Shown here one piece after another: positions 38,469-47,850 of a stretch of 64,000 bases of DNA. The notes beneath the pieces are model-generated. The model had not been told where the DNA came from. It did not search any database and worked only from the letters and a program-made list of their open reading frames with translations. Made by a program: the position numbers and the translations under genes. The stretch comes from Aequorivita capsosiphonis DSM 23843. Lineage in GTDB: Bacteria > Bacteroidota > Bacteroidia > Flavobacteriales > Flavobacteriaceae. The stretch is from the NCBI RefSeq assembly GCF_000429125.1, contig NZ_KE386849.1, forward strand, positions 156,397 through 220,396. The letters are read 5' to 3'. How positions within the stretch are numbered: position 1 is the first letter of the stretch; every line of letters begins with the position of its first letter.

Positions 38469-39576
38469 ATGACTTCAACAGACCAAATCAAAGACCTTAA
38501 GGTGCGGCTAGATGCCTTGAGGCGCTATCTTTGACATTGCTGGAAAACGCATAGAGATAAGTAACGACGAAGAAAAAACATTTGACCCCAATTTTTGGAA
38601 TAACTCTCAGGAGGCCGAGGCTTTTATGAAGGTTTTGCGAAACAAAAAGAAATGGGTAGAAGATTTCGAGCTTGCACAGACATTTACAGAGGAAGCCGAA
38701 ATATTACTCGAATTCCATAAAGAAGGGGAAGGAACCCCTGAACAAGTAAATGTCGCATTTGAAAAAGCAGAAAATGCTGTGGAATCGCTAGAGTTTAGAA
38801 ATATGCTTGGCGAAGAGGGTGATGCTATGAGCGCAGTGCTGCAGGTTACTGCCGGTGCTGGTGGCACAGAAAGCTGCGATTGGGCTCAGATGCTGATGCG
38901 GATGTATCTTATGTGGGCAGAAAAGCATGGGTATAAAGTAAAAGAGCTCAACTTTCAATCGGGAGATGTTGCTGGCGTAAAAACCGTAACTCTTGAAATT
39001 GAAGGTGAGTACGCTTTTGGATGGTTAAAAAGTGAAAATGGCGTTCATAGATTAGTACGTATTTCGCCATTTGACAGCAATGCCAAACGGCATACAAGTT
39101 TTGTGAGTGTTTATGTCTATCCACTGGTAGATGATACGATTGAAATTGATATAAACCCTGCTGATATTTCTTGGGACTTTGCGCGAAGTGGTGGCGCAGG
39201 TGGTCAAAATGTAAATAAGGTAGAGACAAAAGCAATTCTTACCCACAGTCCAAGTGGCATTGTAATTCACAATAGTGAAACCCGAAGTCAGTTGGAAAAC
39301 CGGCAGAAAGCCATGCAGATGCTAAAATCGCAATTATATGAAATTGAACTTCGTAAACAGCTTGCACAGCGCGCCGAAATAGAGGATAACAAAATGGCGA
39401 TTGAGTGGGGGTCGCAAATTCGGAATTATGTTTTGCACCCTTATCACTTGGTCAAAGACGTTCGCACCAGTCATGAAACCGGAAATACAGATGCTGTTTT
39501 AGACGGTGATATAGATGGCTTTTTAAAGGCATATTTAATGATGACTGGGCAGAAGGAGAAGAGTGATGAATTGTAG
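38469..39576 (+). CDS. prfB: Peptide chain release factor 2 (programmed +1 frameshift)
   Basis: RF2 releases peptides at UAA and UGA. The gene starts at ATG 38469, reads 21 codons to CTT TGA (stop at 38532-38534), and continues in the +1 frame from GAC 38533 to the TAG at 39574, giving 368 residues, the normal length. The SPF recognition motif (RISPFDSN) and the GGQ catalytic loop (GGAGGQNVNK) are present. An ORF search from 38626 alone would miss the first 52 residues. A heptamer repeat starts four bases after the stop. Confidence 0.95.
38520..38535 (+). promoter_or_regulatory. Programmed frameshift site of prfB
   Basis: AGGCGCTATCTTTGAC contains the slippery CTT, the in-frame TGA and the following C. 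AGG six bases before CTT occupies the place of the E. coli internal Shine-Dalgarno stimulator (AGGGGG). High RF2 stops translation at TGA, and low RF2 allows the shift, giving autoregulation. Confidence 0.95.
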
Positions 39577-39579
39577 AGT

Positions 39580-39621
39580 GAGTGGTGAGTGGTGAGTGGT
39601 GAGTGGTGAGTGGTGAGTGGT
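39580..39621. repeat. Heptamer tandem repeat GAGTGGT, six copies
   Basis: Six perfect copies begin four bases after the prfB stop codon (TAG, 39574-39576). Placement matches the arrays at 6930 and 21023. There are no spacers. Confidence 0.95.
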
Positions 39622-39875
39622 GAAAATAAAAAATTAACCTTTCCGGGAGAAGAATAGGAATATAAAAAATTGCAATATCATATCAATTGTAGGGAATAGG
39701 GCAAAAACAGAAAGTGCAGCATTCAAATAAATAATATTCCTTATTCTATCTTTAAGATATGCTAGTTTTAATGATTTCAACAAAATTAAATCGAAATACA
39801 AGTATTTGTTAATTTCTAGCAGTTAAGAAGCAAGCCAAATTATATTTATGTAATCTTGTAATAAAAATGAGCGTT

Positions 39876-40268
39876 ATGAAAAAAGTATTATTGATATTAC
39901 TGATATCTGCAACCATCTTGGGCTGCTCTAAGGATGATAATCAAACTCCACGACAAGAAGGTGGTCCAATCACGGCTGATGACACAGCATCCACACAACA
40001 AGATCTTCCGGTAACTATTAATGTTTTAGCAAACGATAGTGATGGCGACAATACGATTGATCCATCAACATTAACTGTAGAAATTGATGCAGGGGATGGA
40101 ATAACTTCTGTGAATTCTTCAACCGGAGAAATAACCTATTCTCCAAATTTAGAATTTACAGGAATTGATACTTTTATATACAGAGTATGCGATAATGGAA
40201 GTCCTTCAATTTGCAATAGCGCAACCGTAACTATAACTGTAATTGGTGATGATGAACCGATAGACTGA
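39876..40268 (+). CDS. Small lipoprotein with one cadherin-like (Big_17-type) domain
   Basis: A 130-residue lipoprotein, lipobox ILGC. The start ATG 39876 gives MKKVLLILL; an in-frame ATG lies three codons upstream. Residues about 32-125 form one Ig-like repeat: QDLPVTINVLANDSDGDNTI, GEITYSPNLEFTGIDTFIYRVCDNG and TVTITV. Tandem copies of this domain occur in surface adhesins. A single copy on a lipoprotein suggests a small binding or structural protein. Confidence 0.75.
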   Translation: MKKVLLILLISATILGCSKDDNQTPRQEGGPITADDTASTQQDLPVTINVLANDSDGDNTIDPSTLTVEIDAGDGITSVNSSTGEITYSPNLEFTGIDTFIYRVCDNGSPSICNSATVTITVIGDDEPID

Positions 40269-40540
40269 TTTGCGGAAAACCATTGCTGAAGTACTCAAAC
40301 AAGTAAAAATTTTGGCGTGCGCTAATATTGCTTTATTGCTAGAGAAAAAACTTTTATAGCGTCATCAAATTTGATTGCATCGTGAATAATAATCTAACAA
40401 GTTTAGAAAATATTTTTTTTTACATGATTTTGTTGCTTCGTAGAAACTTTCAAGTTGTTGGAAATGTTAAAAAAAATTAGTTTTTACATAGTAGAAATTG
40501 GCTAAGCTATTCGGCACGATTTGTTAAAGAGAACTATCCT
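40269..40540. other. Intergenic, nothing recognised
   Basis: AT-rich spacer after the lipoprotein gene. No terminator or coding sequence was seen up to the hairpin at 40541. Confidence 0.4.
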
Positions 40541-40585
40541 ACAAAAAACAAAGGGAACAAGATTATTAAATCTGAGTTCCCTTTG
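40541..40585 (-). terminator. Terminator of the minus-strand DUF1328 gene
   Basis: CAAAGGGAAC (40549-40558) pairs with GTTCCCTTTG (40576-40585), and an inner AGATT/AATCT pair extends the stem. On the minus strand the stem is followed by a T run (complement of 40543-40548). It lies about 150 bases after the stop of the gene at 40735. Confidence 0.75.
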
Positions 40586-40734
40586 CAAATCATATTCCTT
40601 TTGCTGGCATTATCCTTCAAAGTGATTCGGGTATATTCTCAGCTGTTACGAAAACTTAAGCACCCCAATATGATAGTTTGATAAAGATAGACAATTATGA
40701 ACTCAGAATATACTATTTTCTGCATTTTAACATT

Positions 40735-40905
40735 TTAGTCACGCTTTCTCCAAACTAAATCTGTTGACCAAAAAGCTAAAAGTAATATTAAAAACATCCC
40801 ACAGATATATTTGGCGGGTTCCAACCCCCCATCACCAATCCCAATAAAACCGATGACACCAAAGACAATGGCCATTATAATGTATGTAGCTTTCCAGTGA
40901 AGCAT
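40735..40905 (-). CDS. Small membrane protein, DUF1328-like
   Basis: A 56-residue protein, MLHWKATYIIMAIVFGVIGF at the start, two transmembrane helices separated by a GIGDGG loop, and a basic end (VWRKRD). The MLxW opening and FG(I/V)IG glycine pattern match the DUF1328/YtjA family of tiny membrane proteins. No function is known. A terminator follows on the same strand. Confidence 0.7.
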   Translation of the reverse strand: MLHWKATYIIMAIVFGVIGFIGIGDGGLEPAKYICGMFLILLLAFWSTDLVWRKRD

Positions 40906-41270
40906 AGGGATAAATGTTAAGTTTGTTCAAATATTCGAATTAAAGATAAAACAAAAATATTGAAAAATTTTAACATACCTATTTATTTTTTAACAAAATT
41001 TATGGTTTTGCAGGAACGTCAGTAAGCATTTCATCGAAATAGGTCTTTGGCCAAGAGGATAACTTAGGTTTAAGAATACTGATAAGCAAACATTTTCTAC
41101 TTTTTTGAAGTCTCTTGCTCACATGATATCTATCACCACTAGGAAAATGGCAGGACGAATGTTGGACTTCTCTAAATTATTTCAATAAAACCATCTTTTT
41201 TTTGTAACCAGGCAAAGTTATATTCATCCAACGCATATATAACAATAGGTTAAACCATAAAAGATTTATC
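40906..41270. other. Intergenic, upstream of DUF4142 gene
   Basis: No coding sequence, repeat or recognisable promoter consensus was seen. TTTTTTTTGTAACCAG near 41198 is only a T-rich tract. Confidence 0.4.
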
Positions 41271-41810
41271 ATGAAAACAAATTTTATTATTAAATCGTTC
41301 GCTATCCAAATGATAGCACTATTCACTTGTGTTTGTGGGTTTGCTCAAGAAGCTCCACAACTTACCGATGCGGAGATTGCCAGCGTTGCTGTTGTTGCCA
41401 ATAAAATAGACGTAAATTATGCAAAACTCGCCATGGACCGATCTAAAAACCCTGAAGTTCGTGAATTCGCCAATACTATGATTGCCGATCACAACGCAAT
41501 TATAGATCAAGCTGTAGCACTTGTCACCAAACTTGGCGTTGTTCCAAAGGATAATGCTATGAGTCAATCCCTACAAAAGCAAGCCGATGAAACAACCATA
41601 AAACTAAAAGCTGCTAAGGGAAAAGCCTTTGACAAAGCCTATATTGACAATGAAGTAGCGTACCATAAAGCGGTGATTGGCGCTGTAAAAACAGTATTGA
41701 TTCCGCAATCTCAAAATGCCGAACTTAAAGCGTTACTTAAAACTGCGCTTCCTATTTTGGAAACACATTTGGGCCACGCGGAAATGGCACAAAACAAAAT
41801 TCTGAAATAA
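41271..41810 (+). CDS. DUF4142 periplasmic protein
   Basis: A 179-residue secreted helical protein with a signal peptide ending GFAQ. The core follows the DUF4142 pattern: NKIDVNYAKLAMDRSKNPEVREFANTMI, then EVAYHKAVIGAV and a C-terminal LETHLGHAEMAQ helix rich in His, Asp and Glu. Such helical bundles often bind metals. Its stop overlaps the start of a cupredoxin (TAATG at 41808-41812), so the two are co-translated and may share a copper or oxidative-stress role. Confidence 0.88.
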   Translation: MKTNFIIKSFAIQMIALFTCVCGFAQEAPQLTDAEIASVAVVANKIDVNYAKLAMDRSKNPEVREFANTMIADHNAIIDQAVALVTKLGVVPKDNAMSQSLQKQADETTIKLKAAKGKAFDKAYIDNEVAYHKAVIGAVKTVLIPQSQNAELKALLKTALPILETHLGHAEMAQNKILK

Positions 41811-42169
41811 TGAAAACGGTTCGAAAATCGATTATAGCCCTAACGGTCTTCAGCATTGGCTTGGTCACAATATTTTTCCTTTCAACGGGATTCAAAAAGA
41901 TGGAAACCAATCAGAAAACCCCAACTACTCATATTGTGACAATCTATCAAATGAAATTTGATCCTGAAAACATAAAGGTGAAGAAAGGAGATATCGTAGA
42001 ATGGGTAAACAAAGATTTTGTACCTCATGATGTTACGGAGATTGACAAAAAATGGACATCCAAACCACTTAAACAAGATGATACATTTTCAAAAGTAATA
42101 ACAAAGGATTTCAATTATTTTTGCAGCATTCACTTGGTTATGAAAGGTTCAGTTACAGTAACGAATTAA
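41810..42169 (+). CDS. Cupredoxin (plastocyanin-like copper protein)
   Basis: A 119-residue protein. Residues 1-29 form a hydrophobic anchor or signal. The mature part is a plastocyanin fold with type 1 copper ligands: His in FVPHDV, then Cys-His-Met in YFCSIHLVMKG. It would carry electrons or copper in the periplasm. It is translationally coupled to the DUF4142 gene. Confidence 0.88.
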   Translation: MKTVRKSIIALTVFSIGLVTIFFLSTGFKKMETNQKTPTTHIVTIYQMKFDPENIKVKKGDIVEWVNKDFVPHDVTEIDKKWTSKPLKQDDTFSKVITKDFNYFCSIHLVMKGSVTVTN

Positions 42170-42204
42170 TAAATACATTACTTTTTCATTAATAAAGGAA
42201 GAAT

Positions 42205-42249
42205 CCACTGTTGTTTTAGTTTGGTTGATCTTTTCGACAGTGGGTTTTC
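42205..42249 (+). terminator. Possible terminator after cupredoxin
   Basis: CCACTGT at 42205-42211 pairs with ACAGTGG at 42237-42243, followed by GTTTTC. The stem is short and the loop is 25 bases, so the call is modest. Confidence 0.4.
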
Positions 42250-42329
42250 TGAATGAAGGAAACAGCATTTGAAATAGTTTCCAGTTTTAAATTCAGAAAA
42301 ACCACTGTACCTTTACTGCAAATTCAATT

Positions 42330-42809
42330 ATGAAAGCCGCAAGTTTAAAGGAAATAAAAACCGAACTTAACCACCGATCTACACAAGAACTGTTGGATCT
42401 CTGTCTTCGGCTTTCAAAATTCAAAAAGGAGAATAAAGAACTGCTCACTTACTTATTGTTTGAATCTGCAGATGAAGAAGCCTTTATTCAAAGCATCAAA
42501 GAAAAGGTTGATACCGATTTTGAAACAATCAACACCAAAACATTTTTCTACATTAAAAAAAGTGTGCGAAAAATTCTACGGGAGCTTAAAAAATTTATTC
42601 GCTATTCACAAAAGAAAGAAACTGAAGTGGAGCTTTTGCTCTATTTTTGCCATAAACTCAAGGACTTTACTCCATCTATAAAACGCAATACAACCCTAAC
42701 AAATCTCTATCAACGACAAATTGGTTATATAGAGAAAAAGGTCGCCAGCTTGCACGAAGATTTGCAATATGACTACAATTTGGAGTTGGAGGAGCTTTTG
42801 AAAAAGTAG
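42330..42809 (+). CDS. Hypothetical helical protein
   Basis: A 159-residue, highly charged, all-helical cytoplasmic protein without signal or transmembrane segments. It has LYFCHKLKDFTP and basic runs (KKSVRKILRELKKFIRY). I do not recognise a family. Codon use and a clean ATG start support a real gene. It could be a small helical binding protein; no function is assigned. Confidence 0.6.
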   Translation: MKAASLKEIKTELNHRSTQELLDLCLRLSKFKKENKELLTYLLFESADEEAFIQSIKEKVDTDFETINTKTFFYIKKSVRKILRELKKFIRYSQKKETEVELLLYFCHKLKDFTPSIKRNTTLTNLYQRQIGYIEKKVASLHEDLQYDYNLELEELLKK

Positions 42810-42849
42810 CAGTTGGCAATTGCAGTAAACAGTTTGTATTTGATGAAAA

Positions 42850-42879
42850 CCTTGAATATTGAATTTTAAACTTTGAATT
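42850..42879 (+). repeat. Start-proximal TTGAATATTGAATTTT repeat word
   Basis: The word CCTTGAATATTGAATTTTAA followed by ACTTTGAA ends nine bases before ATG 42888. It matches words before the starts at 29816, 54241 and 56378. Confidence 0.75.
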
Positions 42880-42887
42880 AAAAATCT

Positions 42888-43229
42888 ATGACTACATTAT
42901 ACCACAACCCACGTTGCAGTAAATCACGCGAAGCACTACATCTTTTGGAAGCAGAAGGAGAAACTCTGGAAATAATAAAATATCTTGAAAATCCGCCTTG
43001 CTATCAAGAGTTAACTCAAGTTATTGAATTGCTAGAAATAAAGCCAATGGATTTGGTTAGAACGCAGGAGAGCGTTTGGAAAGAAAAATTCAAAGGAGTT
43101 AAACTTACCGATGAAGAGTTGATAACTGCAATGGTTGAAAACCCAAAACTCATAGAGCGCCCCATCGCAATTAAAGGCACGCACGCCGTAATTGGTCGTC
43201 CACCTGAAAAAGTTCTCGAAATACTATAA
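42888..43229 (+). CDS. ArsC family (arsenate reductase-like) protein
   Basis: A 113-residue glutaredoxin-fold ArsC-family protein. The family opening TTLYHNPRCSKSREAL contains the active Cys. LIERPIAIKGTHAVIGRPPE supplies the Arg residues that bind oxyanion. The length is usual. It may act on arsenate or be a Spx/YffB-like reductase of unknown substrate; no arsenic genes lie nearby. Confidence 0.88.
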   Translation: MTTLYHNPRCSKSREALHLLEAEGETLEIIKYLENPPCYQELTQVIELLEIKPMDLVRTQESVWKEKFKGVKLTDEELITAMVENPKLIERPIAIKGTHAVIGRPPEKVLEIL

Positions 43230-43344
43230 GCAGGGTTTAAAGATTAACAAGCCTTCTCGTTTTTTGCAGCTTAATTTAACAGGGATTTAGCAATTTCCAA
43301 TTAAACCAAGACTACTTTCGCTGGTCAAAATGGTTAAAAGATAA

Positions 43345-45837
43345 ATGAAATTTACGCTCTCCCTCCTACTTTTATGCGCAACGGTTACGCTGTTTGCACA
43401 AAGTCCTGAAAAGAAACAAATTACTGTTAAAGGAACCATCCTTGAGGATGGAACAAACTACCCATTGGAGTATTCCACTGTTTCATTTATAGATCAACAA
43501 GGAAAAACCATCACTGGTGGAATTACAGATTTTGATGGTAATTACAAGATAGATGTTCCTGCCGGAATTTATACGGTGAAATATGAATTTATTTCATATA
43601 AATCGAAAGAAGTTCCAAATCAAAACCTCACCAAGAACGTTACACTTCCCACTGTGAAATTAGCCTTGGATGCATCCAGTTTAGATGAAGTAGTAGTGCG
43701 TGCCGAAACCACGGAAGTTCAAATTCGTCTCGATAAAAAAATATACAATATAGGCAAAGACCTTACAACAGGAGGCGCCACCGTGGGTGACGCTTTGGGC
43801 AACGTACCCTCGGTAACTGTAGATGTGGACGGTGCGATTTCACTGCGTGGAAATGAAAACGTAAAAATCCTAATCAATGGAAAACCTTCTGCCATCGCTG
43901 GTTTTGGATCAACGGACGCCTTAAGACAACTTCCGGCTGAAGCTATTGAACGTGTTGAAGTTATTACTTCCCCTTCCGCCCGTTACGATGCTGAAGGTAC
44001 TGCAGGGATTTTAAACATCATCCTAAAAAAAGAAAAGACCTTAGGACTAAATGGTTCAATAAGTACAAGTATTGGAGTGCCTACAACCAGTAGCGCTTCA
44101 GGAAATATAAATTTGAGAACAGATAAGTTCAATATCTTTAATACTACGGGAATAAGTTATCGCGATGTTCCAGGATCCGCTTTCTTCGATAACAAATACT
44201 TTGAAAGAAGTTTTATAGATAAGGACGGAAATCCTGCTACTTACACACCTGAATTCGATCAAGTCACTGAAGACAGGAGTTATGATAGACTTAGAAAAAA
44301 TTTCAACACCAATTTGGGGATTGAGTACTTCTTGACTGAAAAATCATCACTTACCGCTAGCGGATTCTTGAGATTAGGCGATGATGAAGACGTAACCACA
44401 AATAAAACAGCCAATTTTAAGAATAATGATTTAATAGAAAATACTTCAAGAATTGAAACACAAACTGAAGATGATACCAATTATCAGTTTTCTTTAAACT
44501 ATGAAAACAACTTCAACGATAAAGGCCATAAACTTACTGCCGATCTACAGTATGACCGAAGTAAAGAAACGGAAGAATCTTTTATTGACGATAGAAAAAC
44601 ATTTCCTGAACTAGAAATTCGTCCTTCTGAAAACATCATTAAAAAGGAAAATGAAAAAGAATACCTAGCAAAAGTAGATTATGTTTTGCCAATTGGAGAG
44701 AATTCACAATTTGAAGCGGGCTATAGAGGGAATTATGATGAAACCATAACCGATTATACATTATTTAATGAACTGGGAACCACCGGTGATTTTATTCGCA
44801 ATGATAGTCTTTCAAACATTTTTACCTATAACCAAAATGTGAATGCCATTTATTCCCAATATGGAAGTAAGTTTGGAAAGTTCTCATACCTTTTAGGTTT
44901 ACGTCTCGAAAATACGCAACTAAAAGGAAGTGTGGACGCTGAAAATGTTATGGAGAACGCTCCCTTCGATTTAAATTTTGACAAAAACTATACAGGCCTT
45001 TTCCCAACAGTCAATCTTACCTATGAACTTGGAGACAGCGAAAACGTAACGCTTGGTTATAACCGACGTATTAATCGCCCAAGAAGTTGGTTCGTCAATC
45101 CATTTCCATCGCGTTCTAGTGAAGCAAACGTCTTTCAAGGAAATCCTGATTTAAATCCAGCCTATGCCAGTGCATTCGATTTGGGTTACTTGAAACGTTG
45201 GAAGAAACTTACCCTAAGTACTTCTATCTATTACCAACATGAAACCGACGCTTTTGAAAGAGTACAGGAAGAAACCGGAGAACAAACCAGTAATGGAATT
45301 CCAATTATTCGGTCCTTACCAATTAACCTTTCAACCAATGATCGCTATGGCTTTGAACTTGGCTTACTTTATAATCCGTATAAATGGCTTTCACTAAACG
45401 GAAGTTTTAATTATTATCAATTTAAAACCGAAGGCTTTTATAACGATGTAGATTACGGCGCAAAAAACGATAGTTATTTTGCAAGATTTAGTGGAAAAGT
45501 AAAACTACCAGCAAAAATAGATTGGCAAACCAATGCGTTTTACCGAGGACCGCGTAGCAATGCGCAAACGGAAACAGATGCTATACTTTCTGTAGATATG
45601 GCAGTGAGTAAAGATATTATTAACGACAATGCCACTTTGGCTCTTAATGTTAGCGACCTTTTAAATACACGTAAAAGAAATAGCTATTCTTATACGGATA
45701 CTTTTACCAGTAATAGTGAATTTCAGTGGAGAAGACGCCAAGTATCACTTTCATTTACCTACCGCTTTAATCAGCAGAAGCAGCGCCAACGTCCAGACCG
45801 TGGCGGTGGTGATGAGGAAGGTGGTTTTGAAGGATAA
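43345..45837 (+). CDS. TonB-dependent outer-membrane receptor
   Basis: An 830-residue receptor. It has a signal peptide (ending TLFAQ), an N-terminal carboxypeptidase-regulatory-like domain (about 22-110; GTILEDGTNYPLEYSTVSF), a plug domain (SLDEVVVRAE, GATVGDALGNVPSVTV, LINGKPSA), and a C-terminal barrel with aromatic strands. The Gly-rich tail (PDRGGGDEEGGFEG) is unusual. No substrate is evident, and no susD-like partner is adjacent. It ends before a strong palindromic terminator. Confidence 0.9.
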   Translation: MKFTLSLLLLCATVTLFAQSPEKKQITVKGTILEDGTNYPLEYSTVSFIDQQGKTITGGITDFDGNYKIDVPAGIYTVKYEFISYKSKEVPNQNLTKNVTLPTVKLALDASSLDEVVVRAETTEVQIRLDKKIYNIGKDLTTGGATVGDALGNVPSVTVDVDGAISLRGNENVKILINGKPSAIAGFGSTDALRQLPAEAIERVEVITSPSARYDAEGTAGILNIILKKEKTLGLNGSISTSIGVPTTSSASGNINLRTDKFNIFNTTGISYRDVPGSAFFDNKYFERSFIDKDGNPATYTPEFDQVTEDRSYDRLRKNFNTNLGIEYFLTEKSSLTASGFLRLGDDEDVTTNKTANFKNNDLIENTSRIETQTEDDTNYQFSLNYENNFNDKGHKLTADLQYDRSKETEESFIDDRKTFPELEIRPSENIIKKENEKEYLAKVDYVLPIGENSQFEAGYRGNYDETITDYTLFNELGTTGDFIRNDSLSNIFTYNQNVNAIYSQYGSKFGKFSYLLGLRLENTQLKGSVDAENVMENAPFDLNFDKNYTGLFPTVNLTYELGDSENVTLGYNRRINRPRSWFVNPFPSRSSEANVFQGNPDLNPAYASAFDLGYLKRWKKLTLSTSIYYQHETDAFERVQEETGEQTSNGIPIIRSLPINLSTNDRYGFELGLLYNPYKWLSLNGSFNYYQFKTEGFYNDVDYGAKNDSYFARFSGKVKLPAKIDWQTNAFYRGPRSNAQTETDAILSVDMAVSKDIINDNATLALNVSDLLNTRKRNSYSYTDTFTSNSEFQWRRRQVSLSFTYRFNQQKQRQRPDRGGGDEEGGFEG

Positions 45838-45895
45838 AAGCCCCTAACCTCCAAAGGGGGAACCCATTATGCTAAGGCTAATGATTTCTATAACA

Positions 45896-45925
45896 AAAAA
45901 AGGGAACCGATCGGTTCCCTTTTTA
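45896..45925. terminator. Palindromic bidirectional terminator
   Basis: The perfect 20-base palindrome AGGGAACCGATCGGTTCCCT (45901-45920) is flanked by an A run on the left and T run on the right. It terminates both the receptor gene and the small minus-strand gene ending at 45945. Confidence 0.92.
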
Positions 45926-45944
45926 GATATGATAAATGTTGAAA

Positions 45945-46118
45945 TTATGATTTCAACTCTTTCTTCTTTTTCTCTTCACGCTTAATTTTATAGTTTTCGT
46001 AAAGTGACCCACCAATCCAGTAAGGAAGGATGCCTACTAAAAAAAACATCAGCCAAAATCCTATGGTCACAACTCCCATAATTGCTATAAATCCTAAATA
46101 TTGCTCAAAAGTAAACAT
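45945..46118 (-). CDS. Small membrane protein with charged tail
   Basis: A 57-residue protein beginning MFTFEQYLGFIAIMG, with one or two hydrophobic helices (6-35) and a Lys/Glu-rich tail (NYKIKREEKKKKELKS). The frame is clean and the shared terminator follows. I do not recognise the family; similar tiny envelope proteins are frequent in flavobacteria. Confidence 0.65.
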   Translation of the reverse strand: MFTFEQYLGFIAIMGVVTIGFWLMFFLVGILPYWIGGSLYENYKIKREEKKKKELKS

Positions 46119-46220
46119 AAGTGTATTTGTTAATGTTGAAAGCTCAAAGATAATAGGAATTTTTCAATCTCCACAATAAAATGTTTCTATTTATTCACAA
46201 GAAATAAACAGCATAGCGGG

Positions 46221-46251
46221 TTGACCAACTTTTGCCTTTTCGTTATCTTTG
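46221..46251 (+). promoter_or_regulatory. fumC promoter (-33 TTGACC, -7 TATCTTTG)
   Basis: TTG at 46221-46223 and TATCTTTG at 46244-46251 have 20 bases between them, as in the dps promoter. The leader would be about 120 bases. Confidence 0.65.
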
Positions 46252-46257
46252 CCTTCG

Positions 46258-46344
46258 AGCTCCGAAGCTTTTAGCGAAGGAGTTCAAAATAACTCCGAAG
46301 CTTTTAGCGTATGAGTTCAAATTAGCTACAAAGCTTTAACAATG
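46258..46344 (+). repeat. Tandem repeat in the fumC 5' leader
   Basis: Two copies of CTCCGAAGCTTTTAGCG followed by (A/T)(A/T)GGAGTTCAAA-type sequence lie at about 46260-46291 and 46293-46324, and a third degenerate copy (CTACAAAGCTTTAACAATG) follows. All sit within the predicted leader. Confidence 0.75.
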
Positions 46345-46377
46345 TAGATTAAGTAATTCATTATAAAATTTTTCAGA

Positions 46378-47763
46378 ATGAAGTATAGAATAGAAAAAGA
46401 CACCATGGGCGAGGTAAAAGTACCTGCCGATAAATTATGGGGCGCACAAACAGAGCGTTCTTTTGAAAATTTTAAAATAGGCCCGAAGGCTTCCATGCCA
46501 TTGGAGATAATTTACGGTTTTGCTTATTTGAAAAAAGCAGCTGCTTATACCAATTGTGAACTCGGAGTTCTTCCAGAAGAAAAAAGAGATTTAATTGCCA
46601 AAGTTTGTGATGAAATTTTAGAAGGAAAACACGACGATCAGTTTCCTTTGGTAATTTGGCAAACTGGAAGTGGCACACAAAGCAATATGAACGTTAATGA
46701 AGTTGTTGCCAACCGAGCGCATCAACTGGCGGGGAAAACAATTGGAGAAGGTGATAAAACACTTCAACCTAATGATGATGTTAATAAATCGCAATCGTCT
46801 AACGATACTTTCCCAACGGGAATGCATATTGCAGCTTATAAAAAGTTAATTGAAAATACGATTCCGGGAGTTGAACAACTTCAGAAAACACTAGCCAAAA
46901 AAGCAACCGATTTTAAAGACGTTGTAAAAATAGGTCGTACGCATTTTATGGACGCCACTCCCCTAACCCTTGGTCAGGAATTCAGTGGTTATGCTGCGCA
47001 ATTAGAACACGGTATTAAAGCATTGAAAAACACACTCCCACATTTAGCAGAACTTGCCTTAGGTGGCACTGCCGTAGGAACTGGTTTAAACACGCCAAAA
47101 GGTTATGATGTGAAAGTTGCTGAATACATTGCTAAATTCACTGAATTACCCTTTGTAACAGCCAAAAACAAGTTTGAAGCTCTTGCTGCACACGATGCCT
47201 TTGTGGAAGGCCACGGTGCTTTGAAGCAGTTGGCGGTATCATTAAATAAAATTGCAAACGATGTACGGATGCTTGCCAGCGGTCCAAGAAGTGGAATTGG
47301 CGAGTTAAACATTCCCGCAAATGAGCCAGGTTCATCAATCATGCCCGGGAAAGTAAACCCTACACAATGTGAAGCATTAACCATGGTAAGCGCACAAGTT
47401 ATCGGGAACGATATGGCGATTACGGTTGGCGGAATGCAGGGACAATTTGAACTGAACGTCTTTAAACCTGTAATGGCTGCAAATTTCCTTCAATCTGCAC
47501 AATTGTTAGGCGATGCCTGTGTTTCTTTCGATGTACATTGTGCACAAGGAATTGAGCCTAATTACGAAGTAATCAAAAAGCAGCTAAACAACAGTTTGAT
47601 GCTAGTTACGGCCTTAAACACAAAAATAGGGTATTACAAAGCTGCAGAAATTGCAAACACAGCACATAAAAACGGAACAACCTTAAGAGAAGAAGCCGTT
47701 AATTTAGGTTATACTACTGCCGAAGAATTTGATGAGTGGGTGAAGCCGGAAGATATGGTTTGA
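46378..47763 (+). CDS. fumC: Class II fumarate hydratase
   Basis: A 461-residue fumarase interconverting fumarate and malate in the TCA cycle. Motifs are intact: [32 protein letters not shown], and the signature loop [16 protein letters not shown] with the catalytic Ser region. Length is usual for FumC. A strong hairpin terminator follows the stop. Its promoter and repeat-containing leader lie upstream. Confidence 0.96.
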   Translation: MKYRIEKDTMGEVKVPADKLWGAQTERSFENFKIGPKASMPLEIIYGFAYLKKAAAYTNCELGVLPEEKRDLIAKVCDEILEGKHDDQFPLVIWQTGSGTQSNMNVNEVVANRAHQLAGKTIGEGDKTLQPNDDVNKSQSSNDTFPTGMHIAAYKKLIENTIPGVEQLQKTLAKKATDFKDVVKIGRTHFMDATPLTLGQEFSGYAAQLEHGIKALKNTLPHLAELALGGTAVGTGLNTPKGYDVKVAEYIAKFTELPFVTAKNKFEALAAHDAFVEGHGALKQLAVSLNKIANDVRMLASGPRSGIGELNIPANEPGSSIMPGKVNPTQCEALTMVSAQVIGNDMAITVGGMQGQFELNVFKPVMAANFLQSAQLLGDACVSFDVHCAQGIEPNYEVIKKQLNNSLMLVTALNTKIGYYKAAEIANTAHKNGTTLREEAVNLGYTTAEEFDEWVKPEDMV

Positions 47764-47802
47764 TAGACTTGAGATGTGAGACCTGAGATGTGAAAATTTA
47801 AA

Positions 47803-47850
47803 CCACGAATTCACGAATGATAAAATATTCGTGAATTCGTGGCTTTTTTT
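47803..47850. terminator. Terminator between fumC and ccsA gene
   Basis: CCACGAATTCACGAAT (47803-47818) pairs with ATTCGTGAATTCGTGG (47827-47842) without mismatch, then C and seven T. The T run overlaps the stop complement of the convergent gene. It belongs to the ACACGAATACACGAAT repeat vocabulary seen near 53529. Confidence 0.92.

Noticed and set aside
38626..39576. RF2 as a 316-residue protein
   Set aside because: The missing N-terminus lies upstream across a CTT TGA C frameshift site and restores the normal length.
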